A stretch of 64,000 nt of DNA from Cyanoderma ruficeps (GCA_008694505.1 VZDJ01007755.1:6784936-6848935), one strand, 5' to 3'. Positions 1 to 15,392 are shown, counted from the stretch's first letter. Notes: generated by a model not told the origin, from the letters alone. Numbers and translations: made by a program.

Positions 1-3000
1 TACTTTTTGCTGTACAGTTGCTCACAGCTGAAATTGCTCATTCATAATGAAAACACATTACTGCATTCCAAATGCTTGCACAAGTATGCATTTGTGGAAT
101 AGTTTCCTTTTATTTAAAGTTATCTGCAAGGAAAAGTATTGGTAAAACATACCATTCTTGAGAGAGTTTTCAGAAAAAGTTAAGCAGAGTTAAAAAATAC
201 AGTCCAGGTGACTATTCTATTGAGCTCTAATTTGAGTAACTCCAGTCTGTTGCTGATGTCTAATTTTGCTATCATTTCTGCTGAGGATTTTCCCCTCTCC
301 TCTTATGGAAGCTTACAAGAGTACCATGCAGTTTCATAAGAGGGCTGGATATGGTAACTCATCCTTAAATTTCTTACCCTTGCCCCTAGCAAGTGGATTG
401 CAAATTAGATAAAGCAACTACTTTTTTCAGACTGTGATACAGAACACATTTCAAGCCATTCACTCATTAGAAAAGAATATAACTTTCTTGAGCTGCATTA
501 TCAGAGCCGAAATGTTTCATAAACTACAAAATGACATGTTTATTCTGTTTGGGGTACTTGCTCATTCATTCATGCCTAACAGAAAAACTAGGTTATTGCC
601 TACTCAGTCAGAAGCAACAATTGAAAAATAATTACACTGCAGCAAAAGCACAAAATTCTTAAACCTTGATGCACCTTCCAAAAAACTGCCATGAATTTCT
701 CAATTTTCTTTCTTCTTTATCCCCCCTAAACTCTCTTTCTCAGTATTACAAGTTCATTTACTACAAAATATGTCTGCTTAATGGAAGCAACCACTTATTC
801 TTTATCAACTCCTTTGCAGCTCAATTATACTGAGGGTAAGTATACTTATTAAAACACACGTATTGAACAAAATTTGGATGAAGTATTTTTCTGTAATCCT
901 TAAAGTTACATAACTACAAAAGATAATGTTAGTAAATGAAACCTATACCTGGCTAATTAATGCACGTAATTAAAAGTACATAATTGTCTTTTCATTCCCA
1001 TTTCGGTCCCTATTCAAAAGAGCACTTAAGAATATCCTGCTCTTTAATGTGCCTACTCTACTCCTTTAGGCATATGACCAACCAAATATTTAAGAATGCA
1101 TTAGGCATGTGTTTAAGAGGTCTGCTGAAACCAGATGTTAGTCTAGAAGAGCATGCAAAGGAGAGCACTGATCCCCCTTGGATTGAAGAATCTATTAAAA
1201 ATGCTTCTGAATCAAAATGAAGCACAATAAAACAGAGTAAATGTTCATCCCAACTGAAAGGAAAAGCAGGAAATGCTCTCAGAGGCTGACAAAACCTGCT
1301 GTTTCTATCACCAAGTCCAAATAAGTAAATCAAAGTAAGGAGTAAATACAGACATTTGCAGCATTTGCTGCACAACCCTCTTCAGAGTTTCTTGAAATCA
1401 GTGATTAAGATCTTCCTAAGTGAAGAGGACAGAAAAGGCTGTCATTACGCTGGCTGGTATCACAACTAACCTCTACATAATTAAAGCCTTTTTTCATATT
1501 CACTTTGTTACTTAGAAGACTGTCTGCTTAGTAAACTCAAAATGTAGCATAGACTGTTTGTTCATAGTTTTGCTTTTTTCACTACCACCACACCATAGCA
1601 ACCTAAACACCAAATATTTATTTTCTTTCTCAAACACTGCAAGTTATTTTATGAAAAATTTTATGCAAATTGGGCAATAAGTTGACTCATTCTGTTTGTC
1701 TCTCTTATATATATCTCTAAGGCATCTATTGCCATGGTGTCAAAATGCTGTGGTACCGTAGTATTTTCCAACTTTCATGTATTGTAAGTGGTATCATCAT
1801 TTTTCTCCCCTTTTATACAGCCTTTTAATGTAAACTCTAAGGAAGTATCAGATATGACAGAACAGTTATGAATTAAATGCTTTCTGTAGTAATAAACAGA
1901 AATCAGTAGAAAAATTAATCATCCTTACTATTTCCTTCAGTCTTCATTTACTCTGAAAATACAGTCAGTACTAGTAGAAGGTGCTCTTTTGAGGAAGGCT
2001 TCTCTGACTTCAAAAATCCTGGATTCTACTTAAAATCACTTGCATTCTACCTCCAAACCAGCTCTTATAACCCACAGCTGCCCACACAACACTGCACTGT
2101 CCTAACAATTTTTTGTAGTACATAATTCAACTTATTTCCCTCCTTAGAACTCAGAGTGCATCATCCCCTAAAATATACTGTAATCATTTTAGGTCCAGAC
2201 CAATGTCTTCCTACAAACAAGCTGTGTTATTGTGAGACCCAGGCTGCGTAAACAATCCTGTAGAGATTCCATGCTACTACAAAACAGAAGAGGGATGAGA
2301 AACAGTGGCAGTTGTAAAGACACACCTGCTGCTGATGGTAAAAGTTAAAACCTTACTTTCCCCTCCTCCTCTTTTAATAGCAGTTAAATGGAGAGCACAG
2401 GAAACTGCAAATAAACTTTTTGAAAAATGTTTGAAAAAAACTAACATGGGCCAAAACATTGTGATGGTGTATTTGGCTCAACTTAAAATAGAATGATATT
2501 TCTCCCAAAATATTAAATGGAAAAAGTATAACAAGAAAGAAGTGAAATGGAAAATTGCTAAAGCTGAACAACATTACACAGAATAAAAAGCAGCATTTTT
2601 TCTAACAGCTCTGAGATTACATGAGAGAGAAGGGATGTGGAGGAGGGGGAGAGGGAGGGAGAGGTAAGACAAGGGAATATGAAGCAGACTGAAAACAGCA
2701 TATAAATAATTGTTATGGAAAGATGAAAGAAATTGAAAGAGCAAAATTCAACCGAGGCATATTCAAGACTTTAAATATTCTATAGAGTAGGTTTTCCATA
2801 AAAAAACTTAAATGTAATTGGACTGCTCATCATTTGTAAAACTGGATTTTTTGTAGTTCATCTTGCCACCTTGATTCCACTTGTCTTACCTACAGCATGT
2901 TTTACTCTGTGGAGTTTATCTTACTCTCTGCAGTTCTACATTATAGTTAAGATATAAATCTTAGCCAATGATTTAATTTAAAACCTTTTTTAAAATCACT

Positions 3001-6000
3001 GGTAAGATACCATTATTATTGGAAGGCAGGCGCTTCCAAACAGAAAAATGTCTCATTTTTTAGTTGTTCTCAAGGATGGCAAAAAAGTTTGACAGCTGAC
3101 ATTTGGAGAAGCAAAAAGAGCTTGAAATAGTACATTAATAAAGCATATTTTGTTTCTTAATGAAACATACATAGGGATATTGTACAAATAAAATACTCTC
3201 CTCTAAATTTAATATTCAGATTCTTCATTGATCATGATGCTTTATCACCAATGAAATGTACTGCATTTTTAGCACATCCAAACTCATATGAAAGTGATGA
3301 TTTATATATATATACAGCACCTTAAATCTTCAAAGAGTTTGTAAATAGCAACACCTTCATTCTTGTCCTCTTTCACTACTGCAAAATCTAAGACTTGACA
3401 TCAGAATATATATAAACGAGAAAATTTGGATTTTTCAAAGTACAACTGATATTAAAGAGATCTAAAATTTCCACTGATATATGAGAAACTTTGCCTAGAA
3501 AAAAACTAGGTCTCTGTGAATTTCCACTCAGTGGAGGTGGGCACAGGCATGAAACCTCTTCCTTTGCAGAAAATAAATTAACATCACCATTTTTTTTTCA
3601 GTATTACAAAATTTTTTGTTGACTGCATGTTCACAACCTCTGTCTTGTAAGGCATCAAATAATATCGTTGATCAGATATAAACGAATCAGTCAAACCTGT
3701 TCAGCCCATAACTAACCCTTTTTCTATGTTCTAGAAATAAGTGGTTGTATTTCTGTATAGCCCATGGCTATACATATAGCCATATAGTAAGGTATGCATA
3801 GCTTAAAATCCTGCCACATCATACAGGTTTATATGACTGCATCTCTTATATTTCAATACATTTTTAAAATTACTTAATTTGATGTATCTTCTTGCAGCTG
3901 GCCTACTGAATTTCAAGATTGCTATCACAGCCAGTTGCTATGAGAGTTCAACCCTTTTGTACAAATGACTGATAACACCGTGACTGCCGTTATGTTCCTG
4001 GATAGATTAAATGAAGCTCACCTCCCCCTAGATCTGAAACCTCTTCAAGCTGCTTTTTAAAGCCACATAACAAGTATTTTGTCCTTACATTACCGTTCCA
4101 CTTTTTCTTCCCTGTCTTAAAGGAGAATTTTCATTCTTCTAGTTCTCATGGGAAATTGTGTTAAAATTCAGGAACCTGACCTTAGGTTGCATTGAATATT
4201 CCCATTGACTTCAGGCCATAAAAAAGGAAAACTGTGAAAAAGAGTTATATTCTGTCAGGAAGAATATGGCTCCAAATGCTGGAATCATCCTGACAGCTCT
4301 ATTTCAGAAGTTAGCCAAGGAGAAAAAAGGGGCCAGACATCTTGCAAATTACAAACACATACCTCACACACATGTATACACATACAAAGCATAAAGGAGA
4401 ATAGAAAAGAGAACCTAGAAAGAAACCTTTCGAATTTATCAAGTGGCAGATGAATTATCCCTAAGACTTTCATAGAAGCAGCAGCCACCCCATTTTAAGG
4501 TGAAATTTTATTTCAGTTTCAGCTGCAGCATAATCTCAGATCCATCCATCCATGTTTTCCCCATTCCCCCTCATTTCCTCTCACAGTCCCTCTTACTCCC
4601 TTCCCAACTCACACGGTGAGTAACTTTGAAGCATCACTTCCTCTCCAGCACCACAGGTTCCATGGGCCTGTCTAGGTAGGAATTGCAGGAAGAAGGACTG
4701 CATTGATTAAAAAAAACCCAGGTTAGTAACAAATTTATTCCAATGAATTTACATCCCAGTTGAAACTTATGAATTGCATGTACTTTTTTGATAATTTTTA
4801 GTGTGTTTCAGAGTGTTTTCAACATTCTCCCCACCAAAGAACATTCTAGGGAAAACCAGTGGAGTTATATAGAAAAAAAATTTGGAAAGCTGGATTTATG
4901 TGAAGTGTGTAGCTCTTACTATTGTTTCTCTTCAATTTCAACTATTTATTTTACTTGCATGATGGCTCTGCTTCAAGCTTTCTGGAAATTACACTACACA
5001 GAAAGCCTTAAAAAAAAATAAAAAAAAGCATTGGAATTTTCCAGTGTTTGGTCTTCCCTAATACCAGAAGCACATTTCACCTTTGAGTTTAGCAAGCAGA
5101 CTCTTAGGTGCTGTTTCATTATTGGCTCAAGCTACCCTAAGTATGGAGTGTGCCAAGAGGCAGGCCCACTCACCAACTTCCACCTCCTCCTCGCCTCAGA
5201 CCTAGGTAAATACTCCTCTCATCTCATCATCAGTTCTCATGCTGCCTCAGAGTCAGCCCGATCAAAAATACCAAAATGATCCACCTGAGATCTGAGCCAC
5301 ACACTAATTTTCAGATGGTTCCTGACAAAGCTGACCTTGAAGCCAGAAGTATGCTCATTCTCTCTAGGGAGACAGCAGAATATGCAGCTGGAGCAGGAAA
5401 GAAAAGAGAGCTGTACCATCATCTTCAGCAGCAGCACAGATTTAAATTTGCTGAAGCTTACTGCAAAACCACAGCTTCGTTATGCTAGGAACAACTCCCA
5501 AATGAACCAAATTGTACAAAAGAAAAAAGCAGACCTTGACACCTGATTTTAGTGTTCAAAGAAGACAAGAAAATACAGATTCTCCTGAATTAGAAATGCC
5601 AGATGGCACAGAGGCACATTTGAGTATGTTTCCAAAGCAGAATTAGTAATAACACCCTACACCTGGATGCTGTGCCTGCACTAACTCCTGATTTACAAGA
5701 AGTGCTAGTAATTATGGGAGCATATCCCTTAAGCTGTGTGTGAAAACGTGTGTGCCTAAACAAATTTCTTTCCAACAGGTTAAGGGAGAAATTTTCTGGC
5801 CTTTTTGGGTGTGCATAGAGAGCACTTTGAGAAGCTGCTGGAAGACACACAATAATACACATGGGCTGTAGTCCCAGCTTTCAGCAGTACTGATCCCATG
5901 AGACCGATTGTATTAACACTGCTGGTTTATACCTCTAGATGCCCAGTGAACTCAAGTTTACTGCACTTCAATGTTTCAGTTGGAATGTTAGGAAACTGCA

Positions 6001-9000
6001 TCTATTAAAAATTTGGATAACCACTGCCGCACATTCAAATGTAAGAAATGCCTTTATACTACCTATAACAGGCAAAAGCCTAGGGAAGTGGGGCAAACAC
6101 AAGCCTGGTCCAGCCTGATTCTGTTGCCTTAAATTGTGGCAGTGGGCTGGTTTTCTTCTGGGGCAGGAGGAAAGCAATTAACTGCCTTTGTGCAATTCAA
6201 CGCCACAAGAATACCTTAGTTCGATGCAGAACTATCCAGAGAACCTGAAATGCTTCAGAAATACTTCCATTTTTCATAGCTGACAACAGCAACTCCAAGT
6301 ATTCCATTTATATTTCTGCTATGATACTTCAGAAGATCTTATCCTGGAACACTTGTGTCTGGTGACTAATTACATAAGAATTGTTCATTTTTGTCCCTAC
6401 TACCCTAGGAGTATATTCACAAAGTTAGTCCTTTATCTGTGACGCACTTCTGAAAGAGAGAAACAAAAAGGCAGAGAAGCCTGGGGATTTGATTAGTTTC
6501 TTCTAAGATATTTAACTGCTATTACAGCCAAAAATATGTAATATGCTATAGTATAATTTTTATTTTGAGGGTAAAACTTGGGTTAAATACTAGCACAAAT
6601 TCCACGTGATAGCAAAGTAATCTCAGGAGTTTTAAAAAACAAAACATGGCAAGCTAGACTTCCACTGGTTATTTGTGGTTTGCTTTATAAATTTTGGGCA
6701 CAGAATCAAACCTTAACATTCTACATAGAAAGCCAGAATCTTTCTGAAAGATCTTTTACAAATCAGCAAGACTGGAAACAATTTGATAGAAGACTTACTG
6801 TGCATGCTCTTCCAGCCATTTCACTAGAAACTCATTTTAGCTTTCTCTGAGGTAGAGATAAACCACAGCTAAGAGACAGTTATTAAATCTTCTTTATACA
6901 TTCTGTATGAAATGTATTAAACTACAAAAATACTACATTCAAATAAGGTTAAGGGTCTGACTTAAACCCACAAAGACATGGAAATTCAGAAATATTGTGT
7001 CTTCTTACCCTTTACTCTCTTCAGTGTGGCTAGGCATTGTAACAAAAATGACTTGTGCTCAGATTCCTTAAACCTCTTCTTTATGGTACATTTCTCCTTA
7101 AAGGTACTTTCTATTTTAAGGTTATTTCAGTTTGCATCCTCTTTGAGGGCTGAATTCTGCACTGGACAGTCTAGGGGTTTTTTGCTTGTGTGATTTTTTT
7201 TTATCCTTTCATTTTTTAAAATAATTATAGAAAACAGAAGTGAGAGAAATGAATCAAAAGTATGTATGTATTAATCTTGGCAACCAGATATTCTTACTTT
7301 TATTTTTTAACACATACCTTACAAACCACACTCACGAGAGATAGGCAGGCAGATGTAGGACATGCATGACTCTCAGCAAGTGCAAGCACATGCTTCAGCT
7401 CTCTCCCTGCCCCCCATGCAGCTCCAGTTATACATATGTAAATACCTATTACATATTTCTCCAGTGAACTAAATAGGAGCCTTGCAGTTGACACTGCAAG
7501 ACTTTGTGCCACAAAATACCTTGGAGCCTTCTTCCATGCTGGACTTTTTCCCCTTTTCCTGAATACAGCAACCACCAGTGGAGGTCACACTTTATTCAAA
7601 AGAAAGTAAGATGCTTGCAGATCCTCCTTCCAGGGGGCTGTCAGCCTTGAAACCCCCTCCTACACTGTGGTACAGTAGTTTGGGCCTGCTGACCTCTTGG
7701 GCAAATTGCAAATTTTGTCTTCTCAAGATAACTTCAAAGCAGGGAAATTCCACTTCGAGGAGGGGGAGGGGTATCTTAGGAGGATGGTGGAGTTTTTTTT
7801 CCTTTCTTCTCCAACTGTGAACAAGTCTGAGGTTTTTTTCATTCTCTTTTATTTCAAATTATTCTTTGTTTTCACTTAATTATTTTCAGTGTATTATGCA
7901 GTCAGACAACTGTCTCCACGCAGCTATTATAAATCTATACACATTCAACAAATTGTTAGAAACTTGATAATTTCAAACATGGCCTGACAGTCCTCCTCCA
8001 CATGTTTCATAGCATCTGATAAATATGCATATTTAACTCTGTTATACTTACACATGCTACTGAAGAGTCCATTTTTAATGACAAACAGCCAACACAGACT
8101 ATTTTCAACTGGTACTCCTGCCAACTGCTAAAAAAATAGGACAATGGCCATTCCAATAAGAAAAGTGTTGATTACACTCTGGTAGCCAGAGTAAAGGAAG
8201 ATGATTTGGAGGACGTCCACAAACATTAATCTCTGCAGTTTGACTGTGATAAAAGTAAACCATTCAAAATCCTCAAACAAATAATCCTCAACAAAACAGT
8301 GTAAGACTATAAAATAATACCAGTGATGTAGATTTATCTTAAAATATCATAGAACAAGACATAGGGGATTGAGAGAAACTCCTTAAACAGATAATACTTG
8401 ACAACACTAGACAATCTCTGTTAAAGAGTAAGAGAACCAGAAAGCAGTAGCCTTGACCCAGAAAAGGTATTTCTGCCTTATACAGCATAAAAGACAGACA
8501 TTCAAGAAAAGCTCATCCATGAGAAATGGTGATCTCCTATTGCTGCCAAGGTCAGTGAGACCTGTTGTGATATATTCTGTAAATGCTGACTCTATCACTT
8601 ACAGTTTTCCAAGGACTTCCTTAACACCCAGAGCTTTTTTATTTTTATCGTGGAACAAAGCTATGACACGAAACTGTCAAACTAGAAAGCCCAGAAAAGG
8701 AAGACAGAGAGTTTTATTAGACTTAAGAGTGACAGCTCCACTGAGAAAAAAAAACCGTAACAGTTATAAGGAAGGGGATCTGAAATTCCTAGAGATCCAC
8801 CAGAAAAATCCTAAAATCTCAGCAAGGAAGGAAATTTTGCTCTCAAGTCAGCAGTCCCAACAGTTTGTCATGCCCCTTGAAAACTGACTGCAGATGACAT
8901 GTGGATGGCGTATCTATATCAGCCTATCAAGCGTGAATGGGATGGGATTTATTTGCTACAACAGAAAGCTCTAATGGAAACTCCCAACATACTTTTACTA

Positions 9001-11844
9001 TACTTCAGTCATAACCTTTTGCACTTGAAATGCCAAGTGTGACCCTTGTGTGGTAATTTTCTGATGGCAATCATAAATCTCTAAGGGAAAAAAAATTGAC
9101 TTATTTTCTCTAGTTAAAAAAATAAAATAATAGATAAACTGTAATACCTTCTAGCCCTAAAAATATTTTTTTTATTTTGTGAACTTTACTGTACTTATAT
9201 GTACTCAGAGAGAATAGAGTTTGAACCTCTCTTAACATCTACAATTCTGAGCTTGAAGTACTAATTAAACTCACATAAAAGAATGTACATGGAGGTTTTT
9301 TTTACCCCACTACTTTGGGGTGGGAGCCTCCTGTTGAAACACCTACCTTGCCCGGAGATTTAAGAAACATCCCTTTCTTCACAGAGACCTTGTGAGCATA
9401 AACAAAAATAGAAATTTTCTCTAGCAGAAGACATCTGAAACAGAAATGGAAAGGTTTTAAGGAAGCATGCTTTTAATGATCCCCCCATGCCAGGGGAGCT
9501 CATGCAGGGGCAACTCAGCTCTGTTTGGGGGTTTATTAAATAGGACAATGATGACATCATTGTTCTGAATTGAAAACTGATTAATCACCTGCTTGGTATC
9601 TGTCCTGCAGATGAGAACACCCTGTTGAATGCTATGGATAAGCTGGTGATACAGACTATTCCTTCTTCGTCTTGTGAGCAGTCCTCTGTTCTGTCTTTTC
9701 TGTCTCCTGACTATTCAGCTGACATATTCATATGTACATTTGTAAAATACCTGCACATACAGATGAGTATTTTTAATGGTATCAACCATTAATACAGATT
9801 TGTTCTCAAGACATTTGTATATGATGCAGTCTCCAGATAACATTTATACAACTGGTATGAATCCTCAATTTTTGGAGGAGAAACCAAAATGCCTTTAGAT
9901 AGCTTTTTAAACTTCAAAATAAATTGCTGAAAACACAACTTTCCTTTACAAAAATGTAAGTTTCTGAAGTTCCAGTATGGGCCTCCAGTACACTTCAGAA
10001 AAAAACAGCATAAAAACCAAAAATTCCTGATCCCTTATACCTCTGGATGTTTCATGATTGATTTAACAAGATAAGTGGAAGAGTGCAAAATTGGCAACTT
10101 TAGCGGTTGAGTATATCTTGCGATTGAGACCTAACATAGATCACACTGTGATGTATTTTTGAGCCTTCCTGCATACCATGTGGACAGCGTAGCTCATATA
10201 AAATCCTTGATAGGATAGAAAATATAGGAAGTGAATAAAAGGAACTTCATGTTTCCCTTTGTTTCTCTGATCATGATAAATAACCTAAAGCCCAGTAAAA
10301 TGTTTTCTTTTGAGACCAGCCTACCTTCCCTATGTCTGCAAGGCCACATTTAATTTGGTAACTTGAATTGAACCAGCTGGCAGTGTCTTTGAAACATATG
10401 GGAATGGATCAAAGCTGCAAATCTGCAAGGTGAATTTTACATTTCTGTATTTCTTTCATGGCAATTTAAGTTCTTGATTCTCTGAGATAAATTGTGCTTA
10501 ATTCCTACTGTGGGCAGACGAGTTCTAAGAACCTTTCCTGAGATGTAAAAAACACAGTTCAGCTTCAACCCATGTGTCAGTTCCTCCTCTAGTGTTAAAC
10601 TGGTTGTGTATCATTTGTTTGAACTGAGAAGATATGGCAATACTCAGGTTTTCTCTCTGCTTTGTAACAAAGGGAAGTCAGGGGCTTCCTCTAACTTTTA
10701 GAAGTGATTTGTACTTCCTTGTAGATAATAATTTATTTTCATACAAGTGTCATAATTTGAGGCCCATCATTTTCACCAAAAACATATTAAACAGGACAGG
10801 AGCAATGGCTAAAATAACAAAATAGCTAGCTCTTTCAATTCACGTTTGAAACACTTTGTTTGACACACTATCAGGCAGCCTTACAAACTGTTTAAATACT
10901 GTAAAATATATATTACACCTATTAAGCTTTTATACCATATTGAAGATCTTTATTTTCACATTGATTTATGCTCACTTATAAATGCACATACAGAATGTCA
11001 ACACTTAAAATGAATCAATTTCTTAAGGGATTTGAGTTCATTCTGATGAAATGACCAGATTAATTACATTGTTTAAAATATTCTGCAATCTTAATATCAT
11101 TATTTGTTTGCATCTTCCCAGATCCAAGAGTCATTTCCAGTTTAAGAACATGAAACAGGACATCCACACAAAAGCAACAGACCCTTCATCCTATTATTAT
11201 TTAATTAACTACTGCATAGAAATTGACAAGCATTGACCTTTGTTATGAAAGGTAAACAGTCCTGTGAGTGAGTTAGTAAATCAAAAATTTCAGCAGGAGC
11301 GATCTTCTCAGCAGAATCTCATTGGTCCCTTTTTAGCTTATCTGTACCTCCTGGCTACCAAAGTACAGCGCACAAAGCAAGAAGCAAAATTATTTTCCAA
11401 TCCAACTCTTTTTAAAAATATGCAGGAGAAAACTTTTCTTTAAAGAAGAGCCAGCCCCATGAAGAGATTCTTGTGGTGCCTAGCCTATGTATAATAAATA
11501 CTAAGCCATCATTACAGTCTCACATTTCCTCCTTTCTAGGAAAATCAGAAGGTCTGCTCTTTATAATAGATGATCAGATATTTAGTGCTCCCAAATAAAA
11601 CAGGGTATATATGTGGAGATCTAAACCAAAAGATGTTGGACTATTGTTTTTTCAACTAAGATACTTTATTTCTCTTTGGCTGAGAACATGAGTTATTTCT
11701 GCCGATGGCCCCCCAACACACTAGACAGACCAGCTGGGTCAGACAGTAGGGTACACAAGAAAATGACCTGTTATATCAGACCTAGTTGTTTCATTTAATT
11801 CCCTTCATTTAACCACTGCAAAGACTGTGCATTCTCAAATGAGA
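1..11844. other. Gene-free upstream flank
   Basis: AT-rich unique sequence. I see no exon with a recognisable product and no intact mobile element. Low-complexity patches include a purine-rich G-run stretch (about 2636-2661), short TA runs near 3302-3313, and a G-rich patch near 7758-7800. Open frames here, the longest 144 codons at 8453-8887, have the composition of translated noncoding DNA. Confidence 0.6.
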
Positions 11845-12180
11845 ATGTGCCAATGGCCGGACTGGTTCAGACCAAAGGTCTGCTCTACCAGTACTCTGCC
11901 TCCAGTGATGGCTCTAGATGAGACAGCCTGAACTGAGGGCCAACGTGTACAATATCATGCCCTACCCCGATGTCTCTACCTCCAGCTATTTTCAGCTCAG
12001 AGGGGTTACTGATCCATTTATGGTTTGTCTAATGATCTTCTTAGGTCTCCAGTCTTCTGTGTAAACCTCTTGCATCCACAGTGCTGTTTGACAAGGAATG
12101 CCATATGAGCTCCCCACTGCATGGAGAGTATTTATGCTGCACAGTCTAACTCCAGCAGACAGCATCTAAAAGAATAACTT
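11845..12180 (-). mobile_element. Ancient CR1-like LINE remnant
   Basis: The segment contains ACTGGTTCAGACCAAAGGTC and, about 240 bases on, TTGACAAGGAATGCCATATG. I recall this order from an old sauropsid CR1-type repeat read in antisense. It is heavily diverged and has no reading frame. The family name is uncertain; it could be another ancient interspersed repeat. Confidence 0.5.
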
Positions 12181-14429
12181 TTTTAGTACTGGCAGATAAA
12201 GACCATGTTCTTCAAGGCATTTGTTCCTATTTATACGAGAAAAGCAATAACACTCTTCTCATATGCTGGTACAGCAACCTCTTTCAAGACTATTTTGGAG
12301 ACATTCACTTGAATGTTGAATGGCTTTAAAAACTCAGTGCCCTTCTGAACAAATGTTCCTTCCTTTTTAGCTTCTAAAAACTGATTCATTCTTTTAAATC
12401 TGTTTCAACTTTTTTCTGGAAAATACACTTCCCATGAACTAAAGTGGCCAAGTTTGATATACCATTGAATTATCCTGCAAAGGCCCTTGCTTTCTCAGTC
12501 CATAGAAGCAAAACCTACATTATTAACAATTTCACTTCTGGTCTCCACAAATGCATTATTCTGAAAACCCTAGAGAAAATGTTCCCTACAAAACAAAAAG
12601 ACTGTTTAACAGATTAATATATATATAGCTCTTTAATTTTCACAAACTGTACAGATAACTGCCACAAATCTTAGGTGCTTTACCATCTTGATGATTAAAT
12701 CATCTCTGTAAGTAGCAGCAAAAATTTTATGACTCTCAGGGCCTGCATCATTAAGTACTGAAAATAACTTGAAGTGCTGCGCAAAGCAAACAGTACAGTT
12801 GTAAACTCCTACAGACTCCGAGGAACCTGAAGCCCTTCTTAAGGCAACAGCCAGTAATATTTCACATAAATAAAAAGCTAATTCTCTGCTTTTTATCAAC
12901 AGACGTTCTAGTCATTCTGCTATTGAGATCTCCAGCTCTGCATTAGCATTTCTGTACCTGAATACACTTGTATGCACCTGCACACACTGGTTGCCTAGAT
13001 CAACTCATGTCGAATTGCTGTATCTCTACCACCTCTCTCCACAACAGGCTGAAAAACTAATCCACTGTCCATGAATAACAAGTTTCTCAACAGCAGCTTT
13101 TCAATATGGAGCTTGCAATCTGTCTCCCATTCCCTTTGTCAAATTATGGTCCACAAATCAGCCATTTGCAGCAGTGATATATCTGTCAGGCGTCAAGTAC
13201 ATCGCTTGCAAAGGAAAGTCTTTTTTAGGATTTTGTAACTTTCAAAATGTCTAATCCCAAACATGCAAAATAATGAGTCAGATGCCAAAAAATCATGAGG
13301 ATTTAGGGGGTTTTGTGTGTGATTTGGGGGGGTTTTTGGGTTTTTTTGTTTTGTGGTTTTTTTTTTTTTAACATGTTAATGTCTTTTCCTTCGCTTTCTG
13401 GAGCTTTTTCTAGGCCACGTTTTCAAGCTTTTCTCCGAGGCCAGAAGGGTTTCAAACATTATTCAAAAGAAAGCAACTGAGATCCTTTTGTAATTGCATG
13501 TTTAAGAAAAACGTTTATTGCCATCAAACTTAAATTCTGTTGCACTGACAACCAAGTATCTTCAGAGATGTTTTTGATCAAATAATCCTGAAATAGGAAT
13601 ATTGCTTCAAACCTGTTTTCTCTAGAGTTTCATTTGCATTACTTATGTATTTTTTTCCAGATAATTAAGCTTTAATGAAAGCAGGTTGTTAGACATGGAA
13701 GAAAGTCATGACTTAACACTATCTTGAAGGACTCTACAGTATCAAAATATCTGAGGTGCAGATTATATACCTCTGCGTATTCATATGTATATCCCCACAC
13801 AGTGATTTCTTCACCTGAAATTTGTGATTTGCTCCCCCTCAATACTGAGTCTCCTTGAAATCTTTACAGTGGATTTTTTTTTTCAGTGATGAGAAGACAG
13901 TTTTGTGTGACAACATGCATTACAAATCCTCTTAAATTCTAACTGGTTTGTGATGGAAATGTTCATGAATATTGATAAATGTAACATTCCTGTTAATCAT
14001 CATCATCTCAGCTTGTTTGTGTGGCACTCAGCAATTCATTTTTATTTTAAGAGGGAAAGGCATTCCTTTCTTTTCATAACACAATTCCTCTGCTGGGCAT
14101 TATCTAAGCTCAGCATAGTGTCCTTCCTGTATTCTTTCTCTTCCATCCTTTCTGCCCTGATTAAGACTACTGGAGACTCAGCAGGAAACCCAGTGGGATT
14201 GCTCATGGTGTCTTGAAGTCACCTTTTCTTTCATTGTTTTTGCCTGTTAAACCTTGTTATGCTCATCAATCCCTCTCCCGCATCCCACTGGATTCCTAAC
14301 TTTCCTTTGTCAGCACCCTTGTTTGCTGCTAATTGAGCTCCTCTTCATTTTCCCTACCCCATTCGCTCGTCCTTCCTTCCTCCCCTCTCAGTTAGGCCAT
14401 CTCCTCAAATATCCCTCCCTCGTCCTGCG
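12181..14429. other. Gene-free stretch between old CR1-like repeat and CpG island
   Basis: AT-rich unique sequence with the G/T tract listed separately. GC rises gradually from about 14250. Nothing coding is recognised. Confidence 0.6.
13306..13369 (+). repeat. G/T low-complexity tract
   Basis: The stretch is almost entirely G and T, with three G-runs (5, 7 and 3 bases) and ending in a 13-base T run. It is simple low-complexity sequence in the upstream flank. Confidence 0.7.
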
Positions 14430-15100
14430 CCTGGCGTCACCCTGCGCGGCCAGGCGTGAGGATCATGATTAATGGGGTAGACCCCAGATGACGAGGTACT
14501 TCACGGGTGCGCTTTACTTTCAACTTGTTTCCTGTTTTCTGGGACATGCTCCTAGATCACGGCGTGTTTGTGCCACCACAAACCCTGGGCGATAGCTTCC
14601 ACTCTGCTGGGACTGGAGACGACGGGCTCTGCTGGCAGCTCGACCCACATCAACACCAGAGGGCTGCCAGAGCACAGGGGTCGCCCGACCCCAACTTTGT
14701 CAAACGATCGCGGAAATGGGTCCGAGGGTCTCACGGAGGCACCTCAAGGGACCTGCCCGCGGCCCCTGAGCCCTGCACCCTGAGCCCGACCCACCCCAGG
14801 CAGCGGAGCGAGCCCGCCGTCCCTGCCGCCACGGCCACATCCCCCTGAGGCCCGGCCCGGCCCCGCGGCGCGGAGGGGGTGCCATAGTAACGGGCGGGGG
14901 CCGGGCGGCGCCGGGGGCCGGGCGGAGGGCGCTGCCAGAGGGCGGGGATGGCGGCGGGATGGCGGGCGCGGGAGCGCCCCCTCTCCGCGGCTGCCGGCCC
15001 CGGCGGCCGCAAACGGCTCTTCCCTCGCCGGCCCCTTTGTGTGAGGCACACTCGGAGCGGCGGCTCCGCGGTGGAGCGCGGTGCGTTCCCTGCCACCGCC

Positions 15101-15124
15101 AGCCCAACCCAGCCCAGCCCAGCC
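15101..15124 (+). repeat. Short AGCCC pentamer repeat
   Basis: About five tandem AGCCC units, the second altered to AACCC, lie within the CpG island upstream of TOX. This is a simple low-complexity expansion with no evident function. Confidence 0.6.
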
Positions 15125-15355
15125 GGGCCGCGCCGAGCCGGGCCAAGCAAGGCCGAGGCGAGAGAGCCGGGCGGCTCGGGGCGGCCATTCCAGCGCCTCG
15201 GGGCCCCGCTCCCCCCGGGGGTGCGCGGGGGGCCCGGCTGCTGTCGCCACCTCCCCCCCCAGTCCCTCCCTCCCAAAGGCCCTCGCTGTGGTGGGCGACC
15301 AAAATACACCTCCACCAAACCAAAGCAAATAAATAATAACAAAAATAATTTTTTT

Positions 15356-15392
15356 AAAAAAGAAAGGGGAAAAAAAGGAAAGAAAGAAAGAA
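15356..15392 (+). repeat. Homopurine tract in the CpG island
   Basis: An uninterrupted A/G run of 37 bases follows an AT-rich stretch (15325-15355). It continues after a single C as a GA/GGGA-rich segment to about 15437. It separates two CpG-dense blocks just upstream of the presumed TOX leader. Homopurine runs of this kind exclude nucleosomes and can be promoter elements; that role is inference. Confidence 0.6.

Noticed and set aside
8453..8887. 144-codon plus-strand frame in the upstream flank
   Set aside because: Lys/Arg/Ser-rich composition typical of translated AT-rich noncoding DNA, with no motif.
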